Assembly: GCA_948579315.1 (NCBI GenBank) | Contig: CAPAOL010000008.1 | Location: forward strand, 1-64,000 | DNA length: 64,000 bases | DNA from: an uncultured Phocaeicola sp. | GTDB lineage: Bacteria; Bacteroidota; Bacteroidia; Bacteroidales; Bacteroidaceae | Direction: 5' to 3' | In this document: piece after piece, positions 33,801 to 42,161 of the stretch | Layout: every line of letters starts with the position of its first letter | Position numbering within the stretch: position 1 is the first letter of the stretch | Translations under genes and position numbers: made by a program | The notes under the pieces: generated by a model | The model's input: only the letters and a program-made list of their open reading frames with translations | Told to the model about the DNA's origin: nothing | Database searches by the model: none

Positions 33801-33821
33801 GAGGTTAAACAGACTTTGTAA
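30810..33821 (+). CDS. infB: Translation initiation factor IF-2
   Basis: This 1003-residue GTPase brings initiator tRNA to the ribosome. A small N-terminal IF2_N domain (about 1-50) is followed by a very long low-complexity Lys/Glu/Pro/Asn-rich linker (about 60-390), a second IF2_N-like segment (about 425-480), then the G domain. The G domain has GHVDHGKT at 511-518, DTPGHEA and NKVDKPHA. Domains II-IV run to the C-terminus. It is longer than the E. coli form (890) because of the linker. Long frames on the opposite strand over the linker are artefacts of its composition. Confidence 0.97.
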   Translation: MTIRLNKVTRDLNVGITTVVEFLQKKGYTIEASPNAKITEEQYAVLVKEFSTDKNLKIESEKFSQERQNKDRNKASISIEGFESKKEKEEVVKTVIPEEARPKLKQVGKIDLDNLNKKTAPKVVEPVAKVIEQTPKAEPVVEKVVERKETPQPEKETPKPVVVEEKKPEPAPQPAPAPVLEEKKEPKIEKTEEKTPQVKEMEKETPEAAPVQEKEEDDVFKIRPTEFKSKINVVGQIDLAALNQSTRPKKKSKEEKRKEREEKDKQRQEQRKLMKDAIIKEIRKGDDKISKNSVNDDAAKKKKRNRINKERVDINAAGTTNAGGASNNNQRNDNANRPNRNNNSKPNGNNNQGGGKFNKDRFKKPVVKAEVSDEDVAKQVKETLARLTNKTKNKAAKYRKEKRENVQNRLMEQEEMEQEDSKILKLTEFVTANELASMMDIPVTQVIATCMSIGIMVSINQRLDAETINLVAEEFGYKTEYVSAEVAQAITEEEDNEEDLQPRAPIVTVMGHVDHGKTSLLDYIRKANVIAGEAGGITQHIGAYNVKLEDGRHITFLDTPGHEAFTAMRARGAKVTDIAIIIVAADDNVMPQTKEAINHAMAAGVPIVFAINKVDKPHANPDKIKEELAAMNFLVEEWGGKYQSQDISAKKGTGVHDLLEKVLLEAEMLDLKANPDRKATGSIIESSLDKGRGYVATMLVANGTLKMGDIVLAGTSYGKVKAMFNERNQRIKEAGPSEPVLILGLNGAPAAGDTFHVIDTEQEARDIANKREQLQREQGLRTQKLLTLDEVGRRLALGDFHELNVIVKGDVDGSVEALSDSLIKLSTEQVQVNVIHKGVGQISESDVTLAAASDAIIVGFQVRPSSSAGKLAEQEGVDIRKYSVIYDAIEEVKAAMEGMLAPTLKEQITATIEVREVFNITKVGLVAGAMVKTGKVKRSDKARLIRDGIVVFTGAINALKRFKDDVKEVGTNFECGISLTNCNDIKVGDIIEAYEEVEVKQTL

Positions 33822-33847
33822 TACACTGAAGTCTGAGAATATAGATG

Positions 33848-33936
33848 GTAATGTCATCCTGAGCATAGCGAAGGATCTGGCACCTCGCCCAGCGCGTGGG
33901 CTGGCAGATTCTTCGCTTTGTTCAGAATGGCATTAC
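33848..33936. repeat. REP-like hairpin repeat, copy 1
   Basis: This is an imperfect long inverted repeat. The left arm contains AGCGAAGGATCTGG and the right arm contains CCAGATTCTTCGCT-like sequence, with outer arms GTAATGTCATCCTGAG and TTCAGAATGGCATTAC. It lies between infB and cvpA. The same GAAG(G/A)ATCTG core recurs at 53636-53678 and in altered form at 59899-59962. Confidence 0.75.
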
Positions 33937-33959
33937 TGCTTTTTGTAATAACGATAAAG

Positions 33960-34463
33960 ATGGCGACAATAGATATTATTATATTGGCTATGATTGGTGT
34001 GGGTGTCATTATGGGATTAATAAAAGGATTTGTGAAGCAGATGGCGTCTATTGTAGGGTTGATAGCCGGATTGCTGATGGCTCGTGCCTTGTTTGGCATT
34101 GTTGCCGAAAGGTTGGCGCCGGTTCTAGGTACTTCGACGACTGTAGCACAGGTCTTGGCTTTTATATTGATCTGGATAGCTGTACCTTTAGGTTTTGCGT
34201 TCGTCGCCTCTTTGTTGACAAAAGCATTGGATGCTGTGCACCTGGGATGGCTGAACCGTTGGTTAGGCAGCGGATTGGGAGCATTGAAGTATATGATACT
34301 GATAGGGTTAGCTATTCATGTGATAGAATATATAGATCCGAACAATGAGATGATCAGTGCAACAAAAAAGAAGGAATCAGTGTTATATTATTCTATGAGG
34401 GACTTGTCCGGTATCTTTTTTCCGGTATTTAAGAATGTAACAGAACAATTAATAGAAATATAA
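33960..34463 (+). CDS. CvpA family inner-membrane protein
   Basis: This protein is about 167 residues long with four predicted TM segments. It opens MATIDIIILAMIGVGVIMGLIKG and has GLIAGLLMARALFG, then VLAFILIWIAVPLGFAFV, as in the CvpA/colicin-V-production family. The family is linked to envelope homeostasis and purine-related phenotypes, but its biochemistry is unsettled. The upstream ATG at 33918 lies in the REP-like repeat and is not used. It stands 7 bp before sufB and may be the first gene of the suf transcription unit. Confidence 0.85.
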   Translation: MATIDIIILAMIGVGVIMGLIKGFVKQMASIVGLIAGLLMARALFGIVAERLAPVLGTSTTVAQVLAFILIWIAVPLGFAFVASLLTKALDAVHLGWLNRWLGSGLGALKYMILIGLAIHVIEYIDPNNEMISATKKKESVLYYSMRDLSGIFFPVFKNVTEQLIEI

Positions 34464-34470
34464 GATAGAT

Positions 34471-35922
34471 ATGCAAGAAGAACCCAATAAATATGTGAAA
34501 GAACTGACGCAGGAGAAGTACAAATATGGCTTCACCACAGAAGTTCACACAGATATTATAGAAAGGGGATTGAATGAGGATGTTATCCGCTTGATTTCTG
34601 CAAAGAAGAACGAGCCGGAGTGGTTGCTGGAGTTTCGCCTGAAAGCATACCGCTACTGGTTGACCATGGAGATGCCTGCATGGGCACACCTCACTATCCC
34701 TGAAATAGATTATCAGGCTATATCCTATTATGCGGACCCTACAAAGAAAAAAGAAGGACCGAAAAGTATGGATGAGGTAGATCCTGAGTTGATTAAAACT
34801 TTCAATAAATTAGGTATTCCTTTGGAGGAGCAAATGGCGTTGAGCGGTATGGCAGTAGATGCTGTCATGGACTCTGTATCCGTCAAGACTACATTTAAAG
34901 AAACCTTGTTGGAAAAAGGGATTATTTTTTGTTCGTTCAGTGAAGCGGTGCGTGAGCATCCCGATTTGGTGAAGAAATATCTGGGTTCGGTGGTCGGGCC
35001 GCGGGATAATTTCTTTGCAGCCTTGAACTCGGCAGTATTCAGTGACGGATCGTTTGTATATATTCCGAAAGGAGTGCGTTGTCCTATGGAACTCTCCACT
35101 TATTTCCGTATCAATGCAGCCAATACCGGTCAGTTTGAGCGTACACTGATTGTTGCGGATGATGATAGTTATGTTTCTTATCTGGAAGGATGTACGGCCC
35201 CTATGCGGGATGAGAACCAATTACATGCGGCCATAGTGGAGATTGTGGTGCACGACCGTGCGGAAGTGAAATATTCTACCGTACAGAACTGGTATCCGGG
35301 AGATGCCGAAGGCAAAGGAGGAGTATATAACTTTGTGACAAAACGCGGTCATTGCAAAGGAGTGGATAGCAAATTGAGTTGGACACAGGTGGAAACCGGA
35401 TCGGCCATTACTTGGAAATATCCCAGTTGTATCCTGAGTGGAGATAATTCTACTGCTGAATTCTATTCGGTGGCAGTAACGAATAACTATCAGCAGGCTG
35501 ATACGGGGACTAAAATGATTCATTTAGGCAGAAATACCCGTAGTACCATTGTTAGTAAAGGAATCAGTGCCGGAAAGAGCCAGAACTCTTATCGTGGTCT
35601 GGTACGTGTGGCTCAGAAAGCAGACAATGCCCGTAATTACAGTCAGTGTGACTCTTTGTTGCTGGGGAGCCAGTGTGGTGCTCATACATTCCCATATATG
35701 GATATTCATAACGAGACAGCTGTGGTGGAACATGAGGCGACAACCAGCAAGATCAGCGAAGACCAGTTGTTTTATTGCAATCAGCGCGGTATTCCTACAG
35801 AAGATGCTATTGGGTTGATTGTCAATGGATATGCAAAAGAAGTACTGAATAAACTTCCAATGGAGTTTGCGGTGGAGGCACAGAAACTGCTGGCTATTTC
35901 TCTAGAGGGAAGTGTAGGATAA
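34471..35922 (+). CDS. sufB: Fe-S cluster assembly protein SufB
   Basis: This 483-residue scaffold subunit of the SufBC2D complex assembles Fe-S clusters in the cytoplasm. Family blocks are clear: VYIPKGVRCPMELSTYFRIN, VSYLEGCTAP, then the beta-helix core with HCKGVDSKLSWTQVETGSA and the C-terminal SEDQLFYCNQRGIPTEDAIGLIVNG. The persulfide-accepting Cys region is conserved. It is first of the sufB-sufC-sufD-sufS run, 28 bp before sufC. Confidence 0.97.
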   Translation: MQEEPNKYVKELTQEKYKYGFTTEVHTDIIERGLNEDVIRLISAKKNEPEWLLEFRLKAYRYWLTMEMPAWAHLTIPEIDYQAISYYADPTKKKEGPKSMDEVDPELIKTFNKLGIPLEEQMALSGMAVDAVMDSVSVKTTFKETLLEKGIIFCSFSEAVREHPDLVKKYLGSVVGPRDNFFAALNSAVFSDGSFVYIPKGVRCPMELSTYFRINAANTGQFERTLIVADDDSYVSYLEGCTAPMRDENQLHAAIVEIVVHDRAEVKYSTVQNWYPGDAEGKGGVYNFVTKRGHCKGVDSKLSWTQVETGSAITWKYPSCILSGDNSTAEFYSVAVTNNYQQADTGTKMIHLGRNTRSTIVSKGISAGKSQNSYRGLVRVAQKADNARNYSQCDSLLLGSQCGAHTFPYMDIHNETAVVEHEATTSKISEDQLFYCNQRGIPTEDAIGLIVNGYAKEVLNKLPMEFAVEAQKLLAISLEGSVG

Positions 35923-35949
35923 ATGAAGAACTAAGAATTTAATAGAATT

Positions 35950-36702
35950 ATGTTAGAGATAAAAGACTTACATGCCAGTGTCAATGGCAAAGAAATATTG
36001 AAAGGTATTAATCTAAGCATAAAGAAAGGTGAAGTTCATGCTATTATGGGACCCAACGGTTCCGGAAAGAGTACCCTTTCGTCTGTGTTGGTAGGCAATC
36101 CGGCTTTTGAGGTAACGAAAGGTTCGGTGACTTTTGAAGGAAAAGATTTGTTGGCTTTGAGTCCTGAGGATCGCAGTCATGAAGGTCTGTTTTTGTCTTT
36201 CCAATATCCGGTGGAGATTCCCGGAGTCAGTATGGTGAACTTTATGCGTGCGGCGGTAAACGAGCAGCGTAAATATAAAGGCCTCCCTGCATTGACAGCC
36301 AGTGAGTTCTTGAAGCTGATGCGCGAGAAGCGGGCTGTGGTGGAATTGGATAATAAATTGGCAAACCGTTCGGTAAACGAGGGATTCAGCGGTGGTGAGA
36401 AGAAGCGCAATGAGATCTTCCAGATGGCTATGCTGGAACCTAAGTTGAGCATTTTGGATGAAACGGATTCCGGTCTTGATATTGATGCGTTGCGTATTGT
36501 AGCCGAGGGTGTGAACAAACTGAAAACTCCCGAAACAAGTTGTATCGTCATTACGCACTATCAACGGTTGCTGGATTATATCAAACCCGATATTGTACAT
36601 GTATTGTATAAAGGACGTATTGTGAAGACTGCGGGTCCCGAATTGGCTTTGGAACTGGAAGAGCGTGGTTACGACTGGATAAAAGCCGAGTTGGGAGAAT
36701 AA
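35950..36702 (+). CDS. sufC: Fe-S assembly ATPase SufC
   Basis: This 250-residue ABC-type ATPase energises the SufBCD scaffold. The Walker A motif GPNGSGKST is near residues 35-43, the Q-loop near FQYPVEIPG, the signature FSGGEKKRNE near 145, and the Walker B motif SILDETDSGLD near 170. The H-loop is in VITHYQRLL. Unlike transporters it has no membrane partner. It lies between sufB and sufD. Confidence 0.97.
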   Translation: MLEIKDLHASVNGKEILKGINLSIKKGEVHAIMGPNGSGKSTLSSVLVGNPAFEVTKGSVTFEGKDLLALSPEDRSHEGLFLSFQYPVEIPGVSMVNFMRAAVNEQRKYKGLPALTASEFLKLMREKRAVVELDNKLANRSVNEGFSGGEKKRNEIFQMAMLEPKLSILDETDSGLDIDALRIVAEGVNKLKTPETSCIVITHYQRLLDYIKPDIVHVLYKGRIVKTAGPELALELEERGYDWIKAELGE

Positions 36703-36731
36703 TAATTTGATGCCTAAAGAAGAAAGTGATT

Positions 36732-38075
36732 ATGAGAGCAGAACAACAATATATTGATCTCTTTTCTCAATGTGAGGCGATGATTTGCCGGCATAGTGCC
36801 GAGGTGCTGAACGCTCCCCGTGCGCAAGCTTTCGCAGATTTCGAAAAATTAGGTTTCCCTACCCGCAAACAGGAGAAGTATAAATATACGGATGTGAGCA
36901 AGTTGTTCGAGCCGGATTATGGTTTGAATTTGAACAGACTCGACATTCCGGTGAATCCGTATGAAGTGTTCAAGTGCGATGTACCTAATATGAGTACCGC
37001 TCTTTATTTTGTAGTAAACGATGCTTTTTATCGTAAGGCTTTGCCGAAGGCACAATTGCCGGAAGGAGTGTTGCTTGGCAGCTTGAAAGAGCTGTCTGAA
37101 CAATATCCGGCTTTGGTCAAGCAGTATTATGGCAAGTTGGCAGATACTTCCAAGGATGGTGTGACCGCCTTCAATACTACTTTTGCCCAGGATGGCTTTA
37201 TGCTGTATGTGCCGAAAGGCGTGGTGGTGGACAAACCCATTCAACTGGTGAACATATTGCGTGCTGATGTTAATTTTATGGTGAACCGCCGTGTGCTGGT
37301 TGTGCTGGAAGAAGGTGCGCAGGCTCGTCTGTTGATTTGTGATCATGCCATGGATAATGTAAATTTCCTTTCTACTCAGGTTATTGAGGTCTTTGCAAAA
37401 GAAAATGCTACTTTCGATCTTTATGAACTGGAAGAAACCCATACCAGCACAGTGCGTTTCAGTAACCTCTATGTGAACCAGGAGGCAGACAGTAATGTGC
37501 TTTTGAATGGTATGACTTTGCATAACGGTACTACGCGTAATACAACTGAAGTAACTTTGGCCGGACGTGGAGCTGAGATCAATTTGTGTGGTATGGTCAT
37601 TGCCGATAAGAATGAACAGGTGGACAATCATACTTTCATTGACCACAAGGTTGCTGATTGCACTAGTAATGAGCTGTTTAAATATGTATTGGATGATCAG
37701 GCGACAGGTGCGTTTGCCGGAAAAGTATTGGTACGTGAAGGAGCACAACATACTAATTCCCAACAAACCAACCGCAACCTCTGTGCTACTCGTGATGCCC
37801 ATATGTACACTCAGCCGCAACTGGAAATTTATGCGGATGACGTAAAATGCTCTCACGGAGCTACTGTCGGTCAGCTGGATGAAAATGCGTTGTTCTATAT
37901 GCAACAGCGTGGTATCAGTCTGAAGGAAGCACGTTTATTGCTTATGTTTGCTTTTGTCAATGAAGTAATAGATACGATCCGCCTGGATGCATTGAAAGAC
38001 CGTTTGCATCTGTTGGTGGAAAAACGTTTCCGTGGTGAGTTGAATAAATGTCAGGGATGTGCGATATGTAAATAA
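36732..38075 (+). CDS. sufD: Fe-S cluster assembly protein SufD
   Basis: This protein is about 447 residues long and is the SufB paralogue in the SufBC2D complex, required for iron acquisition. An N-terminal helical domain has FPTRKQEKYKYTDVSKLFEPDYG. The beta-helix includes MVIADKNEQVDNHTFIDHKV and the conserved H/S block VKCSHGATVGQLDENALFYMQQRGIS. It ends CQGCAICK. The start may be the ATG at 36732 or the one at 36726; they differ by two residues. It is 6 bp before sufS. Confidence 0.95.
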   Translation: MRAEQQYIDLFSQCEAMICRHSAEVLNAPRAQAFADFEKLGFPTRKQEKYKYTDVSKLFEPDYGLNLNRLDIPVNPYEVFKCDVPNMSTALYFVVNDAFYRKALPKAQLPEGVLLGSLKELSEQYPALVKQYYGKLADTSKDGVTAFNTTFAQDGFMLYVPKGVVVDKPIQLVNILRADVNFMVNRRVLVVLEEGAQARLLICDHAMDNVNFLSTQVIEVFAKENATFDLYELEETHTSTVRFSNLYVNQEADSNVLLNGMTLHNGTTRNTTEVTLAGRGAEINLCGMVIADKNEQVDNHTFIDHKVADCTSNELFKYVLDDQATGAFAGKVLVREGAQHTNSQQTNRNLCATRDAHMYTQPQLEIYADDVKCSHGATVGQLDENALFYMQQRGISLKEARLLLMFAFVNEVIDTIRLDALKDRLHLLVEKRFRGELNKCQGCAICK

Positions 38076-38081
38076 GACGCC

Positions 38082-39296
38082 ATGTACGATATACAAAAAA
38101 TAAGAGAAGATTTTCCGATATTAGATCGGGAGGTGTATGGAAAGCCGCTTATTTATCTGGATAATGGGGCTACCACTCAGAAACCGCGCCAAGTGGTTGA
38201 AGCCATAACCGATGAATATTATTCGGTCAATGCCAATGTGCATCGTGGTGTGCATTTCCTGTCTCAGCAGGCTACCGAGTTGCATGAAGCTTCTCGTGAG
38301 ACTGTACGTCGTTTTATCAATGCACGCAGTAGCAATGAAATCGTGTTTACACGGGGCACGACGGAGAGTATCAACCTGTTGGCTTCTTCTTTTGCCGACA
38401 GTCAGATGAAGGAAGGCGATGAAGTGATTGTTTCTGTCATGGAGCATCACAGCAATATTGTACCTTGGCAGTTACAGGCTGCGCGTAAAGGAATCGTGCT
38501 GAAAGTGATTCCCATGAATGACAGGGGAGAACTGTTGTTGGATGAATATGAGAAACTCTTTTCGGAACGGACCAAGCTGGTGAGTTTCGCTCATGTAAGT
38601 AATGTGTTGGGCACTGTCAATCCGGCGAAAGAGATGATTGCGACTGCCCATGCACACGGTGTTCCCGTTTTGATTGACGGGGCGCAGAGTGTTCCTCACA
38701 TGAAAGTGGATGTCCAGGATTTGGATGCCGACTTTTTTGCTTTCAGCGGACATAAGATATATGGTCCTACCGGTGTGGGGGTGCTTTATGGAAAGGAAGA
38801 GTGGCTGGATAAGCTTCCACCTTACCAGGGGGGAGGCGAGATGATACAAAGTGTCAGCTTCGAGAAAACGACTTTTAATGAATTGCCGTTTAAGTTTGAA
38901 GCGGGAACTCCCGATTATATCGGCACTACCGCCTTGGCAAAAGCGTTGGATTATGTATCTGCCATTGGTATGGAGAACATTGCCGCCCATGAGCATGAAC
39001 TGACCCTATATGCCATGCAGCGTCTGAAAGAAATAAACGGGATGCGTATCTTCGGAGAGGCTGAGCATAAGAGCAGTGTCATTTCTTTCTTGGTAGGAAA
39101 TATTCATCATTTGGATATGGGTACGTTGCTTGACCGTCTGGGCATTGCCGTACGTACCGGGCATCATTGTGCTCAGCCTTTGATGATTCGTATGGGGATT
39201 GAGGGAACTGTACGTGCTTCTTTCGGTTTGTATAATACCAAGGAGGAGATAGATATGCTGGCTGCCGGCATTGAGCGCGTCAGCAGGATGTTTTGA
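38082..39296 (+). CDS. sufS: Cysteine desulfurase SufS
   Basis: This 404-residue class-V aminotransferase fold enzyme takes sulfur from cysteine as a persulfide for Fe-S assembly. The PLP lysine is K225 in FSGHKIYGPTGVGVLYG. The catalytic Cys is C363 in RTGHHCAQPLM. MEHHSNIVPWQ and GTPDYIGTTAL are also typical of the SufS (group II) type. No sufE/sufU gene is adjacent, so the sulfur shuttle must lie elsewhere. A strong terminator follows. Confidence 0.96.
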   Translation: MYDIQKIREDFPILDREVYGKPLIYLDNGATTQKPRQVVEAITDEYYSVNANVHRGVHFLSQQATELHEASRETVRRFINARSSNEIVFTRGTTESINLLASSFADSQMKEGDEVIVSVMEHHSNIVPWQLQAARKGIVLKVIPMNDRGELLLDEYEKLFSERTKLVSFAHVSNVLGTVNPAKEMIATAHAHGVPVLIDGAQSVPHMKVDVQDLDADFFAFSGHKIYGPTGVGVLYGKEEWLDKLPPYQGGGEMIQSVSFEKTTFNELPFKFEAGTPDYIGTTALAKALDYVSAIGMENIAAHEHELTLYAMQRLKEINGMRIFGEAEHKSSVISFLVGNIHHLDMGTLLDRLGIAVRTGHHCAQPLMIRMGIEGTVRASFGLYNTKEEIDMLAAGIERVSRMF

Positions 39297-39317
39297 TTTC
39301 TCCAAACGAAATAAGTC

Positions 39318-39359
39318 GCCTGCCATTGATAAACATTATATTAATGGCAGGCTTTTTTT
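39318..39359 (+). terminator. Terminator of the suf operon
   Basis: GCCTGCCATT at 39318-39327 pairs perfectly with AATGGCAGGC at 39343-39352 and is followed by seven Ts. Confidence 0.9.
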
Positions 39360-39537
39360 GTATAACAAGAATCAGCGGAACTTCCCACAAGATTGGGAGA
39401 AACTTCTCACAAGATTTGCCGCATCTTGTAACAAGATATCAGGCATCCCGGTTTCTTGCGTCTTTTTATGTTCTTTTCTGTGGGCATATTCCTCTTCCGG
39501 TGGGAAATATGCCCCTCCCGAAGAATTGCCCCAAAAA

Positions 39538-39567
39538 TCCTTCAGAAGTTTCAGCCTCTCCGCAAAC
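39538..39567. repeat. Left arm of a 30-bp perfect inverted repeat
   Basis: It starts TCCTTCAGAAGTTTCAGCCT and is the exact reverse complement of 39812-39841. Partial similarity continues about 15 bp inward. On the minus strand it would encode FAERLKLLKD after MNRQ. Confidence 0.85.
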
Positions 39568-39811
39568 TGCCTGTTCATGGGCTTTCCGGCTGAAGGATTG
39601 GCTCTTAAAATTCTTCAGCCGGGTATTTATTCTTTCAGCCGGCATATACGTTTTTTCAGCTATGGCTGTGTACTTTCCGGCATCTTCGGAGTTTTCCCCA
39701 TGTACCTGCGTGCTTTTCACCTTTCGGCCATTGGGTACGCTGAAGAATTTTTTTTCAGTCTGAAAGATTTCGAGGTATCAATTCTTCAGCCGGAATGCCG
39801 ATGAACAAAGC

Positions 39812-39841
39812 GTTTGCGGAGAGGCTGAAACTTCTGAAGGA
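39812..39841. repeat. Right arm of the 30-bp perfect inverted repeat
   Basis: It is the exact reverse complement of 39538-39567. Read on the plus strand from the ATG at 39801 it encodes a 15-residue peptide, MNKAFAERLKLLKEK, then stop. This is the same short peptide motif as the minus-strand reading of the left arm. Confidence 0.85.
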
Positions 39842-39882
39842 AAAATAAGTGTTTTGCTATGTGTATATAAAGAAACAGGAGA

Positions 39883-39937
39883 AACAACAGGACGTATTAA
39901 TAAAAGCTCTTGATGTTTTTTTAATATGTCCTGTTGT
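39883..39937. repeat. Long AT-rich hairpin
   Basis: The arms at 39883-39905 and 39915-39937 (outer parts AACAACAGGAC and GTCCTGTTGTT) match at 21 of 23 positions across a short loop. It could be a bidirectional terminator or a small mobile-repeat relic. Confidence 0.6.
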
Positions 39938-40137
39938 TTTTAAAAAAGGGGCAGATGTTTTGAAGTTTCCTGTTGTGAAGTGTGAACACATACGGATGTA
40001 TAGGCTGAAGGATATATCATGTTGCAGCCGGAAGATATATAATCTTACACCTGTAACATTCTACTCATTCATTGGAGAATTTTTATCACTTCTGAAAAGA
40101 GTGTATTGGGGGTAACAGGTAATACGATATAAAAGTA

Positions 40138-40169
40138 GGGGGCCGCATTCATCACGAGTGCAGCCCTCC
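40138..40169 (-). terminator. GC-rich hairpin at the 3' end of the PUL
   Basis: An imperfect stem of about 13 bp (GGGGGCCGCATTC against GAGTGCAGCCCTCC) lies about 40 bp beyond the stop of the last PUL gene on the minus strand. The T-tract is poor. Confidence 0.45.
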
Positions 40170-40209
40170 TTGGTATTGTATTATTTATATTAAGGTAAAA
40201 AGAGAGAGT

Positions 40210-42144
40210 TTATTTGCCGTAATCATCGTATAACATCAGCAAATGTGATGAACTCCAACTGAAATGGGGAGCTTTTAACAATTCACCGGTGTGTGTGCCA
40301 TAGTTTTCATGTATCGGTGCGCCTTCTTTCAAGCCTTGCAGACGGTCGAATACCTGGAGGGTGTATTCATCCGCCATCTTGTTATATCCATAATTGCGCA
40401 GGCCGCGGATAGCGAAGTAAGTCTGGTCCAACCAGATAGGACCACGCCAGTAGCCGCGCGGATTGTACTTCGGATGGTCTGCTGCCACTGTGGGGAAGGG
40501 AATGTATGTAGAAAACTTGGCTGTATCGGTCAGCAGGGGCAGCATGGCTTTTACCTGATCGGCCGTGGCAACTTTTGTCCATAAGGGGGTGTATGCTTCG
40601 CATCCCGGTTCCTGTATGAAGCTTCCGTCTTTTAAGCGGCGATCGAAGAAGAAACCTTTTTCTTTGTCGAAGAAATAATCGGCTACCTGGCTGCTGTAAT
40701 CCGGACCATCGAAAGTTACTCCCAAAATACCGGCGAACTTTTTCAATAACTTGCATTCCAAAGCCAGATAGGCATTCAGGTCAACACTTTCCTGATCCAT
40801 GCTCCATGCATCCTCCGCACCGTCATTTTTCAGCATCTTGGCATCATCGAAACGGATGGCGTTATCCATGCCGCTTTCCCATGCTGCCGCTTCCAGTGTA
40901 CCATCGGTGGAACCGTATTCACACATACCGTTGCGGTTATGGTCACGCTTGTTGTACCACCATTTGTAATAGGCCATCAATTGCGGATACATTTCGCTGA
41001 TGAATGCCGTATCATTGGTATGGGTGAATATTTCGTCTACAGCCCAGGATACGAGAGGAGGTTTGCTGTCGCGTGCATTGTTTTCGGCAGGATCGGTGTA
41101 GATGCAGTCTATAATCATGCCGTCCGGTTGCTGGTAGTCAAACATGGCGCGGATGTTGTCTTTGGCAAGTTTAGGATTGAATTTTGCCAGGGCGGCAGAG
41201 AAGCGCCAGGTGTCCCAGGCCCAGAATCCTACGAAGTAGTATGCTGCATGACTCGGAACAATTCCTTCGTGGAGCAATCCGCCACGGTGGGTACGCCAGT
41301 TGCTGATAAGTGTAACAACTGCTTTCACGGCGATACGGTCATACTCAGGTTTCATATCTTTGCGCAGAATCTTGGTGAGATAACCTTCCCAGCGTTCTTT
41401 GTTGGCTTTGAGCCCTTCCTGCGGATTGCTTAGAGCCAATTGCGCTTTCTGTAATCCGGCAGAAAGTTCTTTTTCTCCGGTATAGAAAGAAATGGCTACG
41501 TAGGTGTCGTGTTCGCTGCCATTGATTTTTGCCTGGTAATTATTGTCAGTGCCCTTTACGCTAACATCCGGGGTAAAAGTTAATGCTACAATCTCACCGG
41601 AGGGATGACGGGCGATGACGGTATTCTGGTCTGTTTGGACTTGTATCTCTTTTCCCCATTGGCTGGCAGTTAAGGAGAGTTCCTTTCCTGCATCGGAGTG
41701 AATGCGGAGCAATGCGGTAGAAGCATCTAAAAAATTCAAGCGTTGAATGATTTTACCTTCCTCTGAACTTGCCGAAAGATATAACTCTCCCGGGAAATAA
41801 CAAGTGGAATCCGGAGTAAATATAACATTCGCCTGATCGGCATATCTTACCGTGACAGCAGATTGCGCCATCCATTGGCGTCGGTTCATATCCAGACTGA
41901 ACGGACCGCAGAAACCGTTCACCCAGTGATCTTTCTGCGGAAGGGTAAATCCCATCCAGGAACCGGCGTCTGTAAACCATCCCCCGCAACGTGTCAGTGT
42001 ATCGGGGGTATAGGTTATATCCAGTATGTTATTGAATTCATATCTTTTGCCTGTGGGGATGTTCTCACCGGCAGGTGTGCAGGCCGTTGTGAGACCTGCG
42101 ACTACTGCTGTGAGAAGAATGATTTTGGTAAATTTATATTTCAT
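40210..42144 (-). CDS. GH63-like glycosidase lipoprotein
   Basis: This 644-residue protein has a lipoprotein signal (TTAC, Cys about residue 22), an N-terminal beta-sandwich (to about 270), and an (alpha/alpha)6 barrel of the GH63/MGH1 (mannosyl-oligosaccharide-glucosidase/trehalase-like) type. The probable general acid is D311 in GFWAWDTWRFSAAL. The probable base is E613 in HENYGTHTGE. Also visible are YWRGPIWLDQTYFAIRGL and WSMDQESVDLNAYL. Such enzymes release alpha-linked glucose or related sugars from oligosaccharides. It is the last gene of the PUL, 17 bp after the GH2 gene. The substrate is not determined. Confidence 0.85.
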   Translation of the reverse strand: MKYKFTKIILLTAVVAGLTTACTPAGENIPTGKRYEFNNILDITYTPDTLTRCGGWFTDAGSWMGFTLPQKDHWVNGFCGPFSLDMNRRQWMAQSAVTVRYADQANVIFTPDSTCYFPGELYLSASSEEGKIIQRLNFLDASTALLRIHSDAGKELSLTASQWGKEIQVQTDQNTVIARHPSGEIVALTFTPDVSVKGTDNNYQAKINGSEHDTYVAISFYTGEKELSAGLQKAQLALSNPQEGLKANKERWEGYLTKILRKDMKPEYDRIAVKAVVTLISNWRTHRGGLLHEGIVPSHAAYYFVGFWAWDTWRFSAALAKFNPKLAKDNIRAMFDYQQPDGMIIDCIYTDPAENNARDSKPPLVSWAVDEIFTHTNDTAFISEMYPQLMAYYKWWYNKRDHNRNGMCEYGSTDGTLEAAAWESGMDNAIRFDDAKMLKNDGAEDAWSMDQESVDLNAYLALECKLLKKFAGILGVTFDGPDYSSQVADYFFDKEKGFFFDRRLKDGSFIQEPGCEAYTPLWTKVATADQVKAMLPLLTDTAKFSTYIPFPTVAADHPKYNPRGYWRGPIWLDQTYFAIRGLRNYGYNKMADEYTLQVFDRLQGLKEGAPIHENYGTHTGELLKAPHFSWSSSHLLMLYDDYGK

Positions 42145-42161
42145 GTCATTTCGTTATTATT

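Larger units (their letters stand above)
39360..40137. other. Repeat-rich intergenic stretch without a convincing gene
   Basis: About 780 bp between the suf terminator and the PUL. Overlapping frames exist on both strands, but none has a recognisable domain, and they are built from repeats: CTTCAGCCGG-type motifs recur in direct and inverted form (near 39612, 39634, 39786 and inverted near 39585). Two 30-bp perfect inverted repeats and a long AT-rich hairpin also lie here. An 88-residue frame at 39849-40115 starts with MFCYVYIKKQEKQQ and runs through the hairpin; I see no support for it as a gene. Confidence 0.55.

Noticed and set aside
36849..37904. 351-residue open frame antisense to sufD
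   Set aside because: Full overlap with an unmistakable core gene, no family features and His/Ile/Gln-rich composition typical of a shadow frame.
39271..39804. 177- and 156-residue plus-strand frames after sufS
   Set aside because: They overlap each other, start inside the sufS end or its terminator, and run through inverted repeats. The translations show no domain and look like read-through of repeat DNA.
39849..40115. 88-residue frame MFCYVYIKKQEK...
   Set aside because: It crosses a long AT-rich hairpin, and no promoter, start context or family supports it. Kept only as a remark in the intergenic entry.
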